Assembly (NCBI GenBank): GCA_015847255.1
Contig: JADLZK010008411.1
Location: forward strand, 62,001 to 126,000
Source: Hyparrhenia diplandra
Lineage: Eukaryota; Streptophyta; Magnoliopsida; Poales; Poaceae
Reading direction: 5' to 3'
DNA: 64,000 nt
Shown here: positions 11,647 through 23,200 of the stretch, one piece after another
Position numbering within the stretch: position 1 is the stretch's first letter
How the letters are laid out: each line of letters begins with the position of its first letter
Translations under genes and position numbers: made by a program
Notes under the pieces: generated by a model
The model's database searches: none
What the model saw: only the letters and a program-made list of their open reading frames with translations
Told to the model about the DNA's origin: nothing

Positions 11647-11946
11647 GAATAAAAGTTATTTTGGGAACGAGCGCTAGCTCGTTTGGCTAGTCTCCGGATG
11701 GTGGAGCGGCCGATCGTGCCTCTTCGCGTAGTTCGTTCAACGGGAATACGGCGCACCTCGTCGTCTACGGTCGGTGATTCGGTGATTTCGGGATGGACGC
11801 GATCTTCTACCGAGTGTAGTTGTAGGTCCGCAGACATGCGGGTAGTGTGTGTAGGGTGTGCGTGTGTAGTGGTGTGAGTTATACGAACAGATACTACAGA
11901 TGTACCTAGATAAGAGGCATCTAAAAAAAAGAATAAAAGTTATTTT
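11647..11946 (+). mobile_element. SINE-like retroposon with 16-bp TSD
   Basis: The insert 11663-11930 (268 bp) ends in eight A and lies between identical 16-mers 'gaataaaagttatttt' (11647-11662 and 11931-11946). Near its 5' end 'tagctcgtttggctag' resembles a pol III A box, and 'gtagttcgttcaac' about 50 bases later resembles a B box. Length, tail and TSD fit a tRNA-derived SINE. It sits about 150 bp upstream of the RING gene leader. Family not identified. Confidence 0.7.
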
Positions 11947-12089
11947 CTATCTCTTTTCACTCTCTAATATAGTAGGAAAGATATAAAAAGAAGCTGCGTA
12001 TCGGAATCGCAACTGAAAAAACGAAAAATATTGCACCCATATTCTATACGTAGTACGTATTCATATGTGCGGAGGCCGTTTTGCACCCT

Positions 12090-12499
12090 TCCTCGGGAGA
12101 GGCCGAACAGAAACAGAACAGACGCCCCCGACTCCGACTCTCCTTCTCCTTCTCCTTCTCCTATATCCTGCCGCCGCCTACGCCGCCGCCAGATGCCCAG
12201 GTCTACTTCTCCGGCAACGAGCACCCAACAGGTAAGCCCCGCCGGGCCCTTCACTCCCTTGTTGCTGTGCGAAACCGAGCAGCATTCGAAGCCTAATTCT
12301 AAGCTGTTTGTAATCCGACCTGATCTAATTGCAAGTGTATGTATAAATATATTATGCCTACTAACTTCGATTTCTTTTTGTTTTTTTTCTTTGCAAGAAA
12401 AGAAAAAGGTATCGATCGGTTGTTGGCCCCTGTGTGCTAGAACTAGAAGTAGAAGAATCCTCCGCTTGGCTTGAACTTGTGGGGAGGAGGTGAGGAAGG
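12090..12499 (+). promoter_or_regulatory. 5' leader of the RING-H2 gene with a leader intron
   Basis: A CT-rich leader (about 12100-12231) ends in 'ccaacag' followed by the donor GTAAGC at 12232. A pyrimidine tract and 'tttgcaag' near 12389-12400 offer an acceptor, so a leader intron of about 170 bp is likely. The exact transcription start is not visible. Confidence 0.5.
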
Positions 12500-14399
12500 A
12501 TGGGGTCCCTGCTTTGCTGCCTGCGGTACCCGGAGGACGGCTCGGCGGCGCCGCCCGTGTGCTGCTTCTGCCTACCGTGGCCTTTCCCTTACCACGGCGT
12601 CGACTCGGTATGTATGCTTCTACTACCACTACTATACTATATTGCCTGTCAATCGTCTTCGTCCTTGTGTTCTGCCATTGCAAAAAGTTGTTGACTTGTT
12701 TTTTCATCTGCCGTTTTGGGTGGTGTTGGCGTGTTGCGGGGGTAAATGAATCTGTGCATGTGTGTTTGTGTTCTTCTGGTGATGGCTTGGCTCATGGGTC
12801 CTGTAAAATATGTGTTGGGATTTGGGGATCCATATATGCGGGCACTGCCAGAGGGCGTTCATCTCTGTTCTTGGCTCTTTGCATGTATTAGATTGTTTCT
12901 GAGATCACATTGGTCCAAAGTGGTGTTTAAGGTTATAGAATTGGATGCAGCAATATTGATATTGATTTGTCACACTAACAATAGTAGAAGGAAGGTCAAT
13001 TCTTGGTTTTTAATCATTGCTATCAAGTATCATAATTTGCATGGGAGCTCATCCATTTTTTTTTTCCTGCTGATGCCTGACTTTGCCAATTGCTCCATAT
13101 TTTGGGATCCGTTTTAATAATTTTGAGCTCAGATGGTGGCTTATTTTAGAAATTTTGCACAACTTACTGCATGTTCTGGAGTTATTTGGTCTTAGTGTAA
13201 TGGATGGATTTATAACATTCTGTCCTCAGTTTGTATTACCATCAGTTTGTTCTGTTCACATAAGTTTTCTGCACTCTCCTCTAATTGCTTCCTTCCCATC
13301 CCAGGGCTCTGCTGCTCGTCACAGAGGTGATACACGTGTGGCACCTGATCGTGGAAGGATTCCTCTTGCAGCTTGCACCTCTGCTAATCAAGTGGATTCG
13401 TTGGATACTTTCCGTCCCCCTCCAAGGCCTTTGCCTTATGATGATCCTCAATTCAGCCCTCAAATGGCGCAGCATCCAACAGTATCAGGACATGGCAAAG
13501 CATCAATGCATATCCAGAAACCAGGACAACCTACAGAAAGTAAGAACACTGATGCTGAATCAACTTGCACAGCTCATAATAAGGTTTCTGAGACATCAGC
13601 AAAACAGCACTCTGAAAGTTCGAGAATTGATGGCATACAGCTCTGTGATTCTACTGACACTGAGGATGACTGTCCAGTGTGCCTAGAAGGTTGGTGGAAA
13701 CAACTGACACAACTCTCTCCTATTCACAAATTGTCTTTTCTTTCAACATATATAGATACTGGATTTATAATTTACAGGTTTAAGTGTCTAGCATGCATGA
13801 ATACAAAAGGTAAACAATAAAAAAATAGTTTTAGACTTGTAGTCGCAGAAAGAAATACACGCTCACTCTTCATTCATTTGATTCATTCTATCTAAATATG
13901 GGCATGCCTAAGTGCTCAGTTATGATGGTTTGGTAGATTATTTGCTTCCATGTCAATATAATAAAAGTAAAAAACATGTTAGGTGGTTTGAGCTTGCAAA
14001 AGGGGAAGTAGCTATGTCAGAAATATGTTCAACTATCTTGCATGCCATTACAGTTTATGCACAACACAGTACATTAGTAGCTTCAGTGTTTCTTGTGTTC
14101 TGAATCAATTTACTTATCTGTCCACAGAATATGATTGTGAGAATCCGAAGATTGTGTTGCAATGCAACCATAATTTCCATCTTAGTTGCATTTATGAGTG
14201 GATGGAAAGAAGTCAAGCTTGCCCTGTCTGTGCAAAGGTACCTAACTTTCTCCAGAAATCATTTCACTTGAGAAGTGAAATATCACTTGGTGCTTTATCA
14301 GCATGGTTCTTTTAAACAGTCTGAAAACATTTTGAAGAAGTAGATCTCTAATGTGATAATGTTCCACTGCAGATTATGTTGTTCAATGAGGATGAATGA
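12500..14399 (+). CDS. RING-H2 finger E3 ubiquitin ligase, RHB1A/At3g02290 type
   Basis: Four coding exons join in phase: 12500-12607, 13305-13689, 14128-14237 and 14373-14399, giving 209 residues. All introns are GT-AG. The N-terminus is cysteine-rich (MGSLLCCLRYPE...), with an N-terminal glycine and adjacent cysteines as in lipid-modified members of this family. A hydrophilic linker follows. The C-terminus is a RING-H2 domain: CPVC, then C, HxxFH, C, and CPVC with the usual tryptophan (WMERSQ) before the last pair, ending IMLFNEDE. RING-H2 proteins bind a ubiquitin-loaded E2 and transfer ubiquitin to substrates; the target here is unknown. The reading frame is intact and all zinc ligands are present. 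The start is chosen because the next in-frame residues match the family N-terminus. Confidence 0.88.
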
Positions 14400-15217
14400 C
14401 CCCGCTGATGGAAGTATTCATGGGGCGAGTGGAAGACCCAAAGCTAAATCCTGTGTGTTGTGTACATAGCGTTGATGAAAAACAGTCGCTAGATCGTTTA
14501 CTGAAACTTCTAGCAGTGCGAAGATTCATTTTTTCCCCTTTATAGAGTTGATTTTACCCCATTCTTTTTTGACAAAGTTGATGGTTTGTGCCACACTTAA
14601 CTTTTTTTTATGTTAATGTCCATGGGGGTGGGACTGGGGTGCTTACATCAGGTTTTCATGCTGAAATCTCAGGTTCTTGAAACCTCAGTTTTCGGTCGCA
14701 GTTGAAACTGAGTAAACAAGAAAGAGACTAGTGCTCAGCTTGGCAATGGTTTTTAGGAGGATCTGTCAGAATGTTTTGAACAAATGTCAGATCTTAACAT
14801 GGCAGAAATTTCTCCAGGTTTTATATTGGACCAGAAAGTTGCGGGACAATCAATTCAAATGCAGTTGTGTATGGTAGTTTTTTATTCCTTTCACATACAA
14901 ATCTGAGTTTTGCTATTGTTTGATATCTTGCGCACATCACATCGAATCAATTATAAATACAGACTGGCCTCTGTTTATGGGCATTCTAACATATATGCCA
15001 TATCCAATCACCAAGAACTTTATTCGAAAGTGAACATCCACACCATCTTCACCACTAATTATCACCACATCAAAACTATGGAAATACAACTGGTTCAACA
15101 TATTTTTTTTCGCAAATCAGCGATGAGCTGTACTGGAACTTTGCTGTTATAAATTCTGTTCTTATATTCCTTTTGAACATATGCGAAGACTACTAGAGTA
15201 GCTTCTTTAAAATACCA
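14400..15217. other. Convergent 3' ends of the RING and DSBA-like genes
   Basis: This space holds the 3' UTR of the RING gene on its left side and the minus-strand 3' UTR of the DSBA-like gene on its right. No further gene is recognised. Confidence 0.5.
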
Positions 15218-18200
15218 TTAAGCTCCATCTTTTGCAGCCATCTCAAACGCTCTCATGAATACATTTGGAGGCTGGCCACCACTGAGTTGATGTTTATTAT
15301 TGATCTGAAAGATGGTGAAGTGAATAGCAAATGGATAAATTTCTTACACATGGGACGGATAAAGATGATAAATATCATCGTCAAAAAATCATCATACCAC
15401 AAAGTGTGGGACCCCGGAGATGCCAGATGAATACTTCTTGAGTTCTTCCTGAACCTTTTGGCAACAAAAAGGATTTGTGAGCCCTATCATATCGGAGTTA
15501 TTAAAAGTCCCCCCACTTTGGAGCGCCCACAGCAATCGGAGCATTGGTGGCGGCTTCTGCGCTCGACACATGTCCTTGCCTTTGCCCCCACTTTGGCAAC
15601 CAACCGCAGGCCGCACTCGCACAGGCCCGTCTCGCGTCCCGGCCCGCTTCGCCCAACCCTAGCACAGCACCCCCATACCTGATTACTCGGGTCTTCGTCC
15701 CCGTCTCCCTGCTTGCCGCCGCCTCAAGTACAGCACGGGGAGCTACACGAGCATGGCGGAGTTCGGCGGACATAGCATCCAGACGGGACATGGGAAGCTG
15801 TGTGACATCGGCAGGGGAAGCTCGGCGAACTCCTCATGTCGGCATAGCTCGACCTCATCCATGGTGCCGCCATGTCCGAAGGCCCCAGGAGCGCACCCTA
15901 GGAGTGGATTCGGTGGGATCCAGACTCTACGGTTGCGGATCCGGCTGGCTTCCGCCACTTGCGCCCAGTGGTAGCCCTTAGTGGCTGGTCTCCAGAAGCC
16001 TGCGGTGCGCGCACGGCGAGCTCCAGCAAGCAGGTGAGTGCGGGGCTGAGCTTTGGCTCATGGATTCGGCTTGCTTCTCACGCCCACACCCCCCCCCCCC
16101 CGCTATTGTCCACTGCCATTGCCAACCACCACGCGCGTGGCTGATCTGTGCTTGCGTGGTGTGGTGTTATGCAGAGACTGCGTGGAGGTGGCCAGGCTGC
16201 AGTACGAGCCCGAGGAGGAAGCGGCGTTGATCGGAGCCACCGATCCGGAGTACGCCGAGTGCGCACGCGCCGCCGGCAGGAGCGCGTCCTGGTGCCGCTC
16301 CGTGGCCGTCACGGTACGTGACTGACTGACAGAAAACACCTGATCACATTTTCAGTTTCAGAGACTTCAGAGAACCCTCTCCAATGCGTTGTGTCTGAAC
16401 TTGGTACTGTCCCTGTAGTTCACGGTCTCCTCTTCAAGATCTGGCGTGGTGGTGATGAAAATTACAGATTACATGTCCTCTTTGCAACCTTTCTCCCGAT
16501 GGCCAGTTTCTTAGAATTTTATTTTTGGGTTCAGCACTTGTCTTTTTATATTTTGATCTAAACGGTCATGTGTGTATTATGATAAGACATGTACCCGTAG
16601 GGATATGAGGATATGGCTGCCACTATTCTGCCTAACACAGTCTCTCTGTTTTATATATGGCAATATAACTTCTGGTGCTTATTTTGGAGATTACATCATA
16701 CAATGAAATAGTTTAATTTTAACTATGACTGTGTTCATTATTTAGATTAGTAACTGGTTTTCGATCTTCATGTTTTAGCTCATCATTCAAGTACGCAATT
16801 TTTTCCTTTAAGAGACTCACTAGCTCATGCCCTTCTGTAGTTCCGTACAAAGTAGAGACGTTAAACAAGAAATATGTGTTGCGTGTTGCATGCAGATTTG
16901 TAACATCTCAGATAAAATGACTACATAATTGTCAATTTCAGGCAAGTTCTTGCGGTGCATTGTGCTTCTGCAGCACACCAAGAAGAGGGATGTTTCGTTC
17001 AGGATATACTATGGTGTGCTTCTACAGCACACCAAGAAGAGGCAACAGTTCTTGCGGTGCATTGCGCTTGCTGAAGTTGAAGGGTGTGGACAAAACCATG
17101 ATAGCTATGGTGGATATATGCTTCATAATATGTCATGTTTCTATTGGTATGATATATCTTAGTTACTTCGTTACTTACATCATGGTAGGTAACCTGTGGT
17201 GATGTTGGCAATTATGTGACTGACATCTTAGCTTTGTCATATCTAACTATGGAGCCTTATCTATTGAGCATAAACTAGCTTTTGTAATTCAAATCATGGT
17301 AGGGCGCCCAAAGGGCGCCTGATGTTCTAGTATAACAGAAATATGGCTCCAGGAACAGAATTAACCGGAAAACATACCTCGTCGACTCCTTTGGTAGGGT
17401 CTTCAAGCAGTTCTTCGGCCCCTTCTATGCCCACCTTTCTTGCAGCATCCAGCAAAACCTGCCTGCAATACATGAAATAATTTAATTAGATGGCTCAGAC
17501 ATTATTAGAGAAAAAAAAACACTCCAGCATAGAAAGGATGCAACATGCAAAATATATATTTTTTAATTTTTTGTTGGGCTTGAGAAAACCTAGGATAAAG
17601 ATCGCCAAACAGAATGCTCTGAAACTTTTCACAGCTAGCGTAATGTATTGAGTTCGATACTATCTCCTCTCTTCTGAAAAAATGATGTGCAATTCTCACG
17701 CGTGGTTGAGAACAAAAAAAGTTTGATGCATACTCACTTGTCACCAATATACTTTCCCTGGCAAAAGTAATTGAGGAATAACTCTTCAACAAGAGCATTT
17801 TGCTTGTCATAGCCTTGGTGTCCAGCAAGTGTTATGAGCCTATGACTATCCATTGTATTCCCTCTGGATCAAAATCTTTACATCAGCACACTAATAAATG
17901 ATGCCGCATAACATGAGTGTAAACCACAGCTTCAAAAGCATGTACTTACGTCAACCCTGACATGTCGTATTCAAGCCCGAGTCCTCGATATATCTGAAAC
18001 ACGAGCAATGCACGTCAAATAGCACAACAGTTCTAAAATACATTTTTGTGCAAAGCGAACGTTCAAGTTCACAGGAAAAACCTCAGTCATGCGAGAAATT
18101 ATACGCTCATATTGAACAGGACCGAACTTCGTCTTGTAGAAGTCAGATTTCCTGACGCCCTCCTTAGGCGCATCTGGGTTCAGAAAGAACGGATGCCAAC

Positions 18201-18431
18201 GGACCTTCCAAGCAACAAGCAGATGGACAGAGTTAACACTGAATAAACAAAAACTCTGAAACCAGATTATGATGGGGATTTGAAGAAGGGTATGAAACCT
18301 CGAAATCAAACTTGTCCTTGCTTTGCTCCATTGCTTTATCAAGGTTCTTTTTTGCCGACGAAGCACCAAGGGCACACTGTATCCGAGCTCACATCGATCT
18401 GAATGAGCTTCTTGCCAGTGTTGGAAGCCAT
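15218..18431 (-). CDS. DSBA-fold thioredoxin-like oxidoreductase (At5g38900 type), one frameshift
   Basis: Seven coding exons on the minus strand: 18431-18299, 18204-18082, 17993-17950, 17863-17738, 17462-17378, 15454-15398 and 15304-15218. All junctions are GT-AG and the phases agree, giving 217 residues, the usual family length. The CPWC motif near residue 20 is the thioredoxin-type active site ('VCPWCFVGKK'), followed by the FrnE/2-hydroxychromene-carboxylate-isomerase-like fold. In plants these are cytosolic or organellar DSBA-like proteins of unclear substrate. Oddities: a run of six A (T at 18348-18353) right after the active site is one base too long and shifts the frame, while every later exon is intact. 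The fifth intron is 1,923 bp because a Helitron is inserted. A leader intron (18864-18445) precedes the start. Confidence 0.85.
15487..17330 (+). mobile_element. Gene-capturing Helitron inside an intron of the DSBA-like gene
   Basis: The 3' end is canonical: the palindrome 'ggcgcccaaagggcgcc' at 17303-17319, then seven bases, then CTAG (17327-17330) followed by T. The 5' end is TC preceded by A at 15486/15487 (15491/15492 is the alternative). Removing 15487-17330 leaves a 79-bp intron with its own donor and acceptor, strong independent support for the boundaries. It is non-autonomous, with no Rep or helicase. It carries a GC-rich 0.8 kb (15,500-16,320) with exon-like pieces, and an internal direct repeat: 'cagcacaccaagaagagg' near 16971-16988 and 17025-17042, and 'ttcttgcggtgcattg' near 16946-16961 and 17050-17065. 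Confidence 0.8.
16175..16313 (+). pseudogene. Captured exon fragment in the Helitron, parent gene unknown
   Basis: A 139-base GC-rich block sits between a clean acceptor ('gttatgcag') and donor ('gtacgtgac'). One frame gives an acidic, cysteine-containing peptide beginning DCVEVARLQYEPEEEAAL and containing WCRSVAVT, with codon choice typical of GC-rich grass genes. An upstream block ending 'agcaagcag' plus donor at 16034 may be another captured exon. I do not recognise the protein family. Confidence 0.5.
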
Positions 18432-18864
18432 GAATTTTGCACACCTACAGTTGTCGTTTCGGCAGCAAAGATTCAAAGTGGTCAGTGTTGAGGATTTAGG
18501 TGCTTGTTAACCATTCCTTTGTGCATTATTCAGTGTAGCTGAGAGTTACTAGATGAAAGAATTTCCATGGCACCAATAATTTTCCCCGAAGGAAGCGTAT
18601 CTTAATCAGCCTATTTTATTTCCATAATATATGTTGGTTCATGGTTCATTCACCTAAACTCAGCAGTCTAATCCCATGATATGGCCAAGATGACCATACC
18701 CTAAATTCCCGGCAGTTTTTTTTTTTCACCCTAAATTTATTTCAACCAGTATAATCGAATTAGGAACCCCAACTCCCAGGATGAAATCAGCATGCCTGAA
18801 GCAAAGGCGCCTAACCAATTAATTGGCACAAACAGCGATTAGTAGAAGAAACAAAGAAGCGAAC

Positions 18865-19368
18865 CTGGGAGCGCCGAGTTTGGCGAGGGACGACGGGATG
18901 CGGACGGAGAGGAGAGCAGGCGACCTGGCATACACAAGCACGCACGGGGAAATCGGGGGAAATCGTTCCTTCGTTTTCCTCCACGGCCTTGGTCTTGGAA
19001 GGATGGAGAATTTGGTTGGTGGGCGTTGGTGGTCTCGGTCCACGCTGCCGTGCTCTCAGCGACCTGCCAACCTCCCCTGGACCCGGTTCACGGTAGTAGG
19101 CACGTGAGCCGCCGGCTCTGTCCGATCCTTCCCAAGGACCTCGGGAGTCGAGAAAAATCCGGTGGTCGGTGGCGCCCACGGACAAGGAGAGAGAGAGAGC
19201 GTGTGCGTGCGTGCGTCACGAGCCCGACGAACAAGGGAACGAGGGCCATTTCTAGCGGGTCAAACTAAGGAGAAGCAAGCAAAGCTCCCACCTTTAGCAG
19301 AAATCCGCCTCACCAGAAGGCTGCAGGCACCGCGCCGCGCTTCGGCCTCGTTCCTTCCTTCTCTCCAG
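18865..19368. promoter_or_regulatory. Divergent promoter and leader exons, DSBA-like (-) and RCC1 (+)
   Basis: The minus-strand leader exon of the DSBA-like gene ends at 18865 ('cccag' then donor GTTCGC). The plus-strand leader exon of the RCC1 gene ends at 19368 ('ctccag' then GTGAGC). Between them lie less than 500 bp of GC-rich, TATA-less DNA, so the two genes probably share a bidirectional promoter. The RCC1 leader intron runs 19369-20220; it contains nothing else I can support. Confidence 0.6.
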
Positions 19369-20224
19369 GTGAGCGATTGCTGGATGGAACCTCTCTGCTC
19401 GGGATTTCTGCGGCGTGATGTTTTCTTTGCGCTGATCGATTGCTATTAGATGGTCTAATAGAAGACTGATTGAGGAAACAGAGGTTGGGGAAATTGAGGG
19501 CCTCGTTGGGTAGGGGGATAGATTTGGCTCTTTCCCCGATTTCGAATCACGGGTAGGCTTCGATTTAAGCTATTTTGCTCACTTAATCTGAATTCCTTAA
19601 CCAGTTACGTGGCCCGATGGGCATTTTGTCGACTATTGGGGTGGGGGTGGGGAATGGTTCTCGATACTTTAAGCTTGTTCTTTCTGCAGCTGCCTGTTTA
19701 CCCTCTGTAGTGCTGCGGTTGCTGTCTTTCACGCGTTGCGGCCGTTTTAGCAAGGTTGATTTAGTTTGCGGCTTCAATTTGCTCTGTTTGCAAAATTCTA
19801 CAAACGTAGCTTGAGTATCTTTGAGAAAACATTGCTGTGTTGTGAATTCGGGTGACATTTGCTCATCCTACCAAATTTGTTGCATCAAACTGCTTGAGTA
19901 TCTTTTGTTCTCTATACGATCTACTGTAGGATTAGCAGGCCGGATAGTCTTAATGAAAATTAATTTCGTCTTTTGATGGACACATCAGTTGTTAATGAGA
20001 ACATGAAAGAGGAAATCAACACCCCTTTGTGCTGCGAATGGAAACTACTATCAATCATCAAAGCTGGATTTTTTTTTTTGTGACCGAACAGCTTTGTTTT
20101 GGCCTGATGGTCTCAACAGACTCATATACACTGCTCTGTCTCTTTGTTTATTGGTTTAATGGTTGCACTGCTCTGCTTGTTTGTTGACGCTCTTTTCTTT
20201 TATTTGTCATAATCAACCAGGGCC

Positions 20225-23200
20225 ATGGATGTAGATGATGTGCTCAGTAACCTGCGTGTTGTTGGTGTGCCTACAAAGAGCGCAATTTACATATGGGGTT
20301 ATAACCACAGTGGCCAGACTGCCCGAAAGGGCAAGGAGTGCCACCTGAGGATCCCCAAGAGCCTCCCTCCCAAACTATTCAAATTGGGGAATGGGAAGAG
20401 CCTCAGGTGGACCGATATTGCCTGTGGCCGTGAGCACACTGCTGCAGTTGCTTCTGATGGATCACTGTTCACCTGGGGTAAGTCCTGCACAGTTCATTAG
20501 AGTGCCAAATATTAAATATAGTTCTGATGGATCACTGTTCACCTTAATTGCAATATTTGTACCGAGAGATGCCATAGTTGAATTACTATATTTCTTTATT
20601 TTGCTAGTTGTACCTGGAGATAACCTTCTCTAGTAGTGAAAGAGGTATTTCTCTGTTCATGGTGCATTCACATTTCTTAGAAATTGCTTTGTCATGCTTC
20701 TTTTTCAAATATGTTAGTAGCAAGATCCAAATGGATTTGTTCGGTTGTTTCGATTCATGGTCTGGAATTATTCCTGGCTGGAAATGGAATGATTGTGTAA
20801 TTTGGAATGATTCATGGTCTGGAATTATTCATCAGCTGGATCGGTTCCTGCCTCCATTCGAATAACCGAACGGCCCCTGACTGTGAACACTAATATTGTT
20901 TTTCTGAAGGCACATATTATTGAGCACTGAGATTTAAGTTGGCTTCACTCAGTGAGCAATTGAGCATTAGAGTTTCATGTACCCTTCTATTGGAGCGCTA
21001 ATTCTACTGGCTTAGAAGATCTGAACTACTGACTCTTTGCCGCTGGACAGTCCATTTGTTATAGCTTCTTCTATTGCAATGAAATAATTTAAGGAAAAAA
21101 AACAAACAGTGGCTTTGGAAAAAGTTAATTCTACCATTCTTCCGAAAGTTGGCCAGTAGGGCCTTGTTTAAAAAGATGAATCATCTGTTCCCTACTTCAG
21201 TGGAAAAGGGAGAATCACCACTAAATTGAAATTTTGTACAGTTGTACCTGCTAGCAACTGATTGGTGGTTGATGGTTTCAGACTAAAGTATTGAATAGAA
21301 CGGAACTGATGCCTTGACCTTCTTATCTTGACAAGTGTGTTCCCTAATATATCGGGGCTATGTAGTTCTTAGTTCTTACTTAAGGTCCAGCGTATCCAAC
21401 TTTCTTTGACAGTGATAAAAAGTATTGCTTGACGTATAGGGATTTTGTTTGCGAGTAAAATGAGTTAATTACAGCTCAACTTGAATGCAACAGGTGCTAA
21501 TGAGTTTGGCCAGTTGGGAGATGGGACAGAGGACAGCGCAAAGGAACCCAAGAAAGTGAAGTCATTGGAGACTGAGTTTGTAAAATCAGTATCCTGTGGA
21601 GCACATTGTACAGCTGCTGTTGCTGAGCCTCGAGAAAACGATGGCACGGTATCCAAAAGCAGGCTTTGGGTTTGGGGACAAAATCAGGTTTGCTGAAATA
21701 CCTTGACTCTTGGTCAACAGACATTGAGAAATTAATACAATCTATTCGATTAAATGTTCACTATTAGCATGCTTGTTACAGGGTTCTGATTACCCTCGTC
21801 TATTTTGGGGAGCTTTCACACCAAACACGGTAAGTTTTGTTTTTAATGACTGGTTCAAGTGGATATCTAATCCAAGGGGCATATGTGTATCTAGTTAGAC
21901 ATTACAACAAAACAGTATTGGTAGTATTTCAACTTTGCAAGGCATTGTTGTGCATAGTCTCTACACTCTGTTTTCCTTTAGTTTGCCTAACTATTTCGAC
22001 TGAGCAGCCCAAAATAAACATAGAACTTATACTAAAATGGTTCATTGCATTAACTAATTATATTTATGAGATATGATGACATGATTTTACTTTACCACCT
22101 TACATGGGAATATACAGTGCCCTTTTTTGGGTGGAAGAATTCAACTCACGATAGTGTTTTCTCTTTTCTTCTCTTATTCATTACTGGATTTAGTTTGAGT
22201 AGAAACTTTTTCTCACATGCTGAGCAGTGTTCTATTTTCATCTGCAACTAAGTCTCAAGGTGTCTTTTTTTTTATGTACTTTTTTTTTTTTGCCAGTTGA
22301 AAAACTTGCCTGTGTAAAAGTTGGACACTTTTGTATGCTCCCTTGACAGTTGACTGTATTTTTTTGTTCAGTTGATGAGTCCATATCTATGTGCGTCTCT
22401 AGTATTTTAAATCAGTAAAGCACATAAGAACATATTAGTGTTGGGTCCATAACTAGATCAAGTCTGAAGAATTTGAAGAGGTGCATGAATGGGCCCTCAG
22501 TGCCACTATTCTCTCATTTTCTGCATAGATGGCTCTGGATCTTAGTCTAGTTTGTGTATTTTCAATTATGTGTTACTTCATGTTTATTATATACTCATGT
22601 TCCAGATATTTTGGCTTCATGTTTGTTATATACTCAGAATATGTAACAAGAAGTTGCGGTCATATTTAGAAGTTTTTTATACTGTGTTTAAGACTTCAGA
22701 TGTAATGCTTTTATGTGACATACTTAACATCTTTCATATATCCGCAGGTGATTAAGCAGGTTTCTTGTGGAGCTGTTCATGTCATGGCTCTATCTGAGGA
22801 TGGTCTACTGCAAGCATGGGGTAGTGTGCAACCTTTCAGTCATAAAACACATGTTTTTACTTGTGATTTTTAAGACAAACGTACTGCCCTCTGGTTCTTT
22901 TCTGACTTGGTACAGACCTTGCCATTTAGCATTGATAGGACTTAATGTTTGGGCTATCAAGATAGCTTGTTGTGAGTTGTGATTGAAAACTCTTTTTTAA
23001 AACCAACAACAGGATGCATGCCAAATTGATTTCAAAATTTCCATTCCTGACTATTGATGGGGCATGTGCTATTTTCTTACTAACCAGGCTACAATGAGTA
23101 CGGTCAGCTTGGCAGAGGTCGTACTTCTCAAGGACTTCAGGGAGCTCGTGTGTTAAATGCTTATGCAAGGTTCCTTGATGAAGCCCCCGAGCAAGTGAAG

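Noticed and set aside
11964..12707. 247-codon open frame on the minus strand
   Set aside because: It is antisense to the leader and first exon of the RING-H2 gene and shows no domain.
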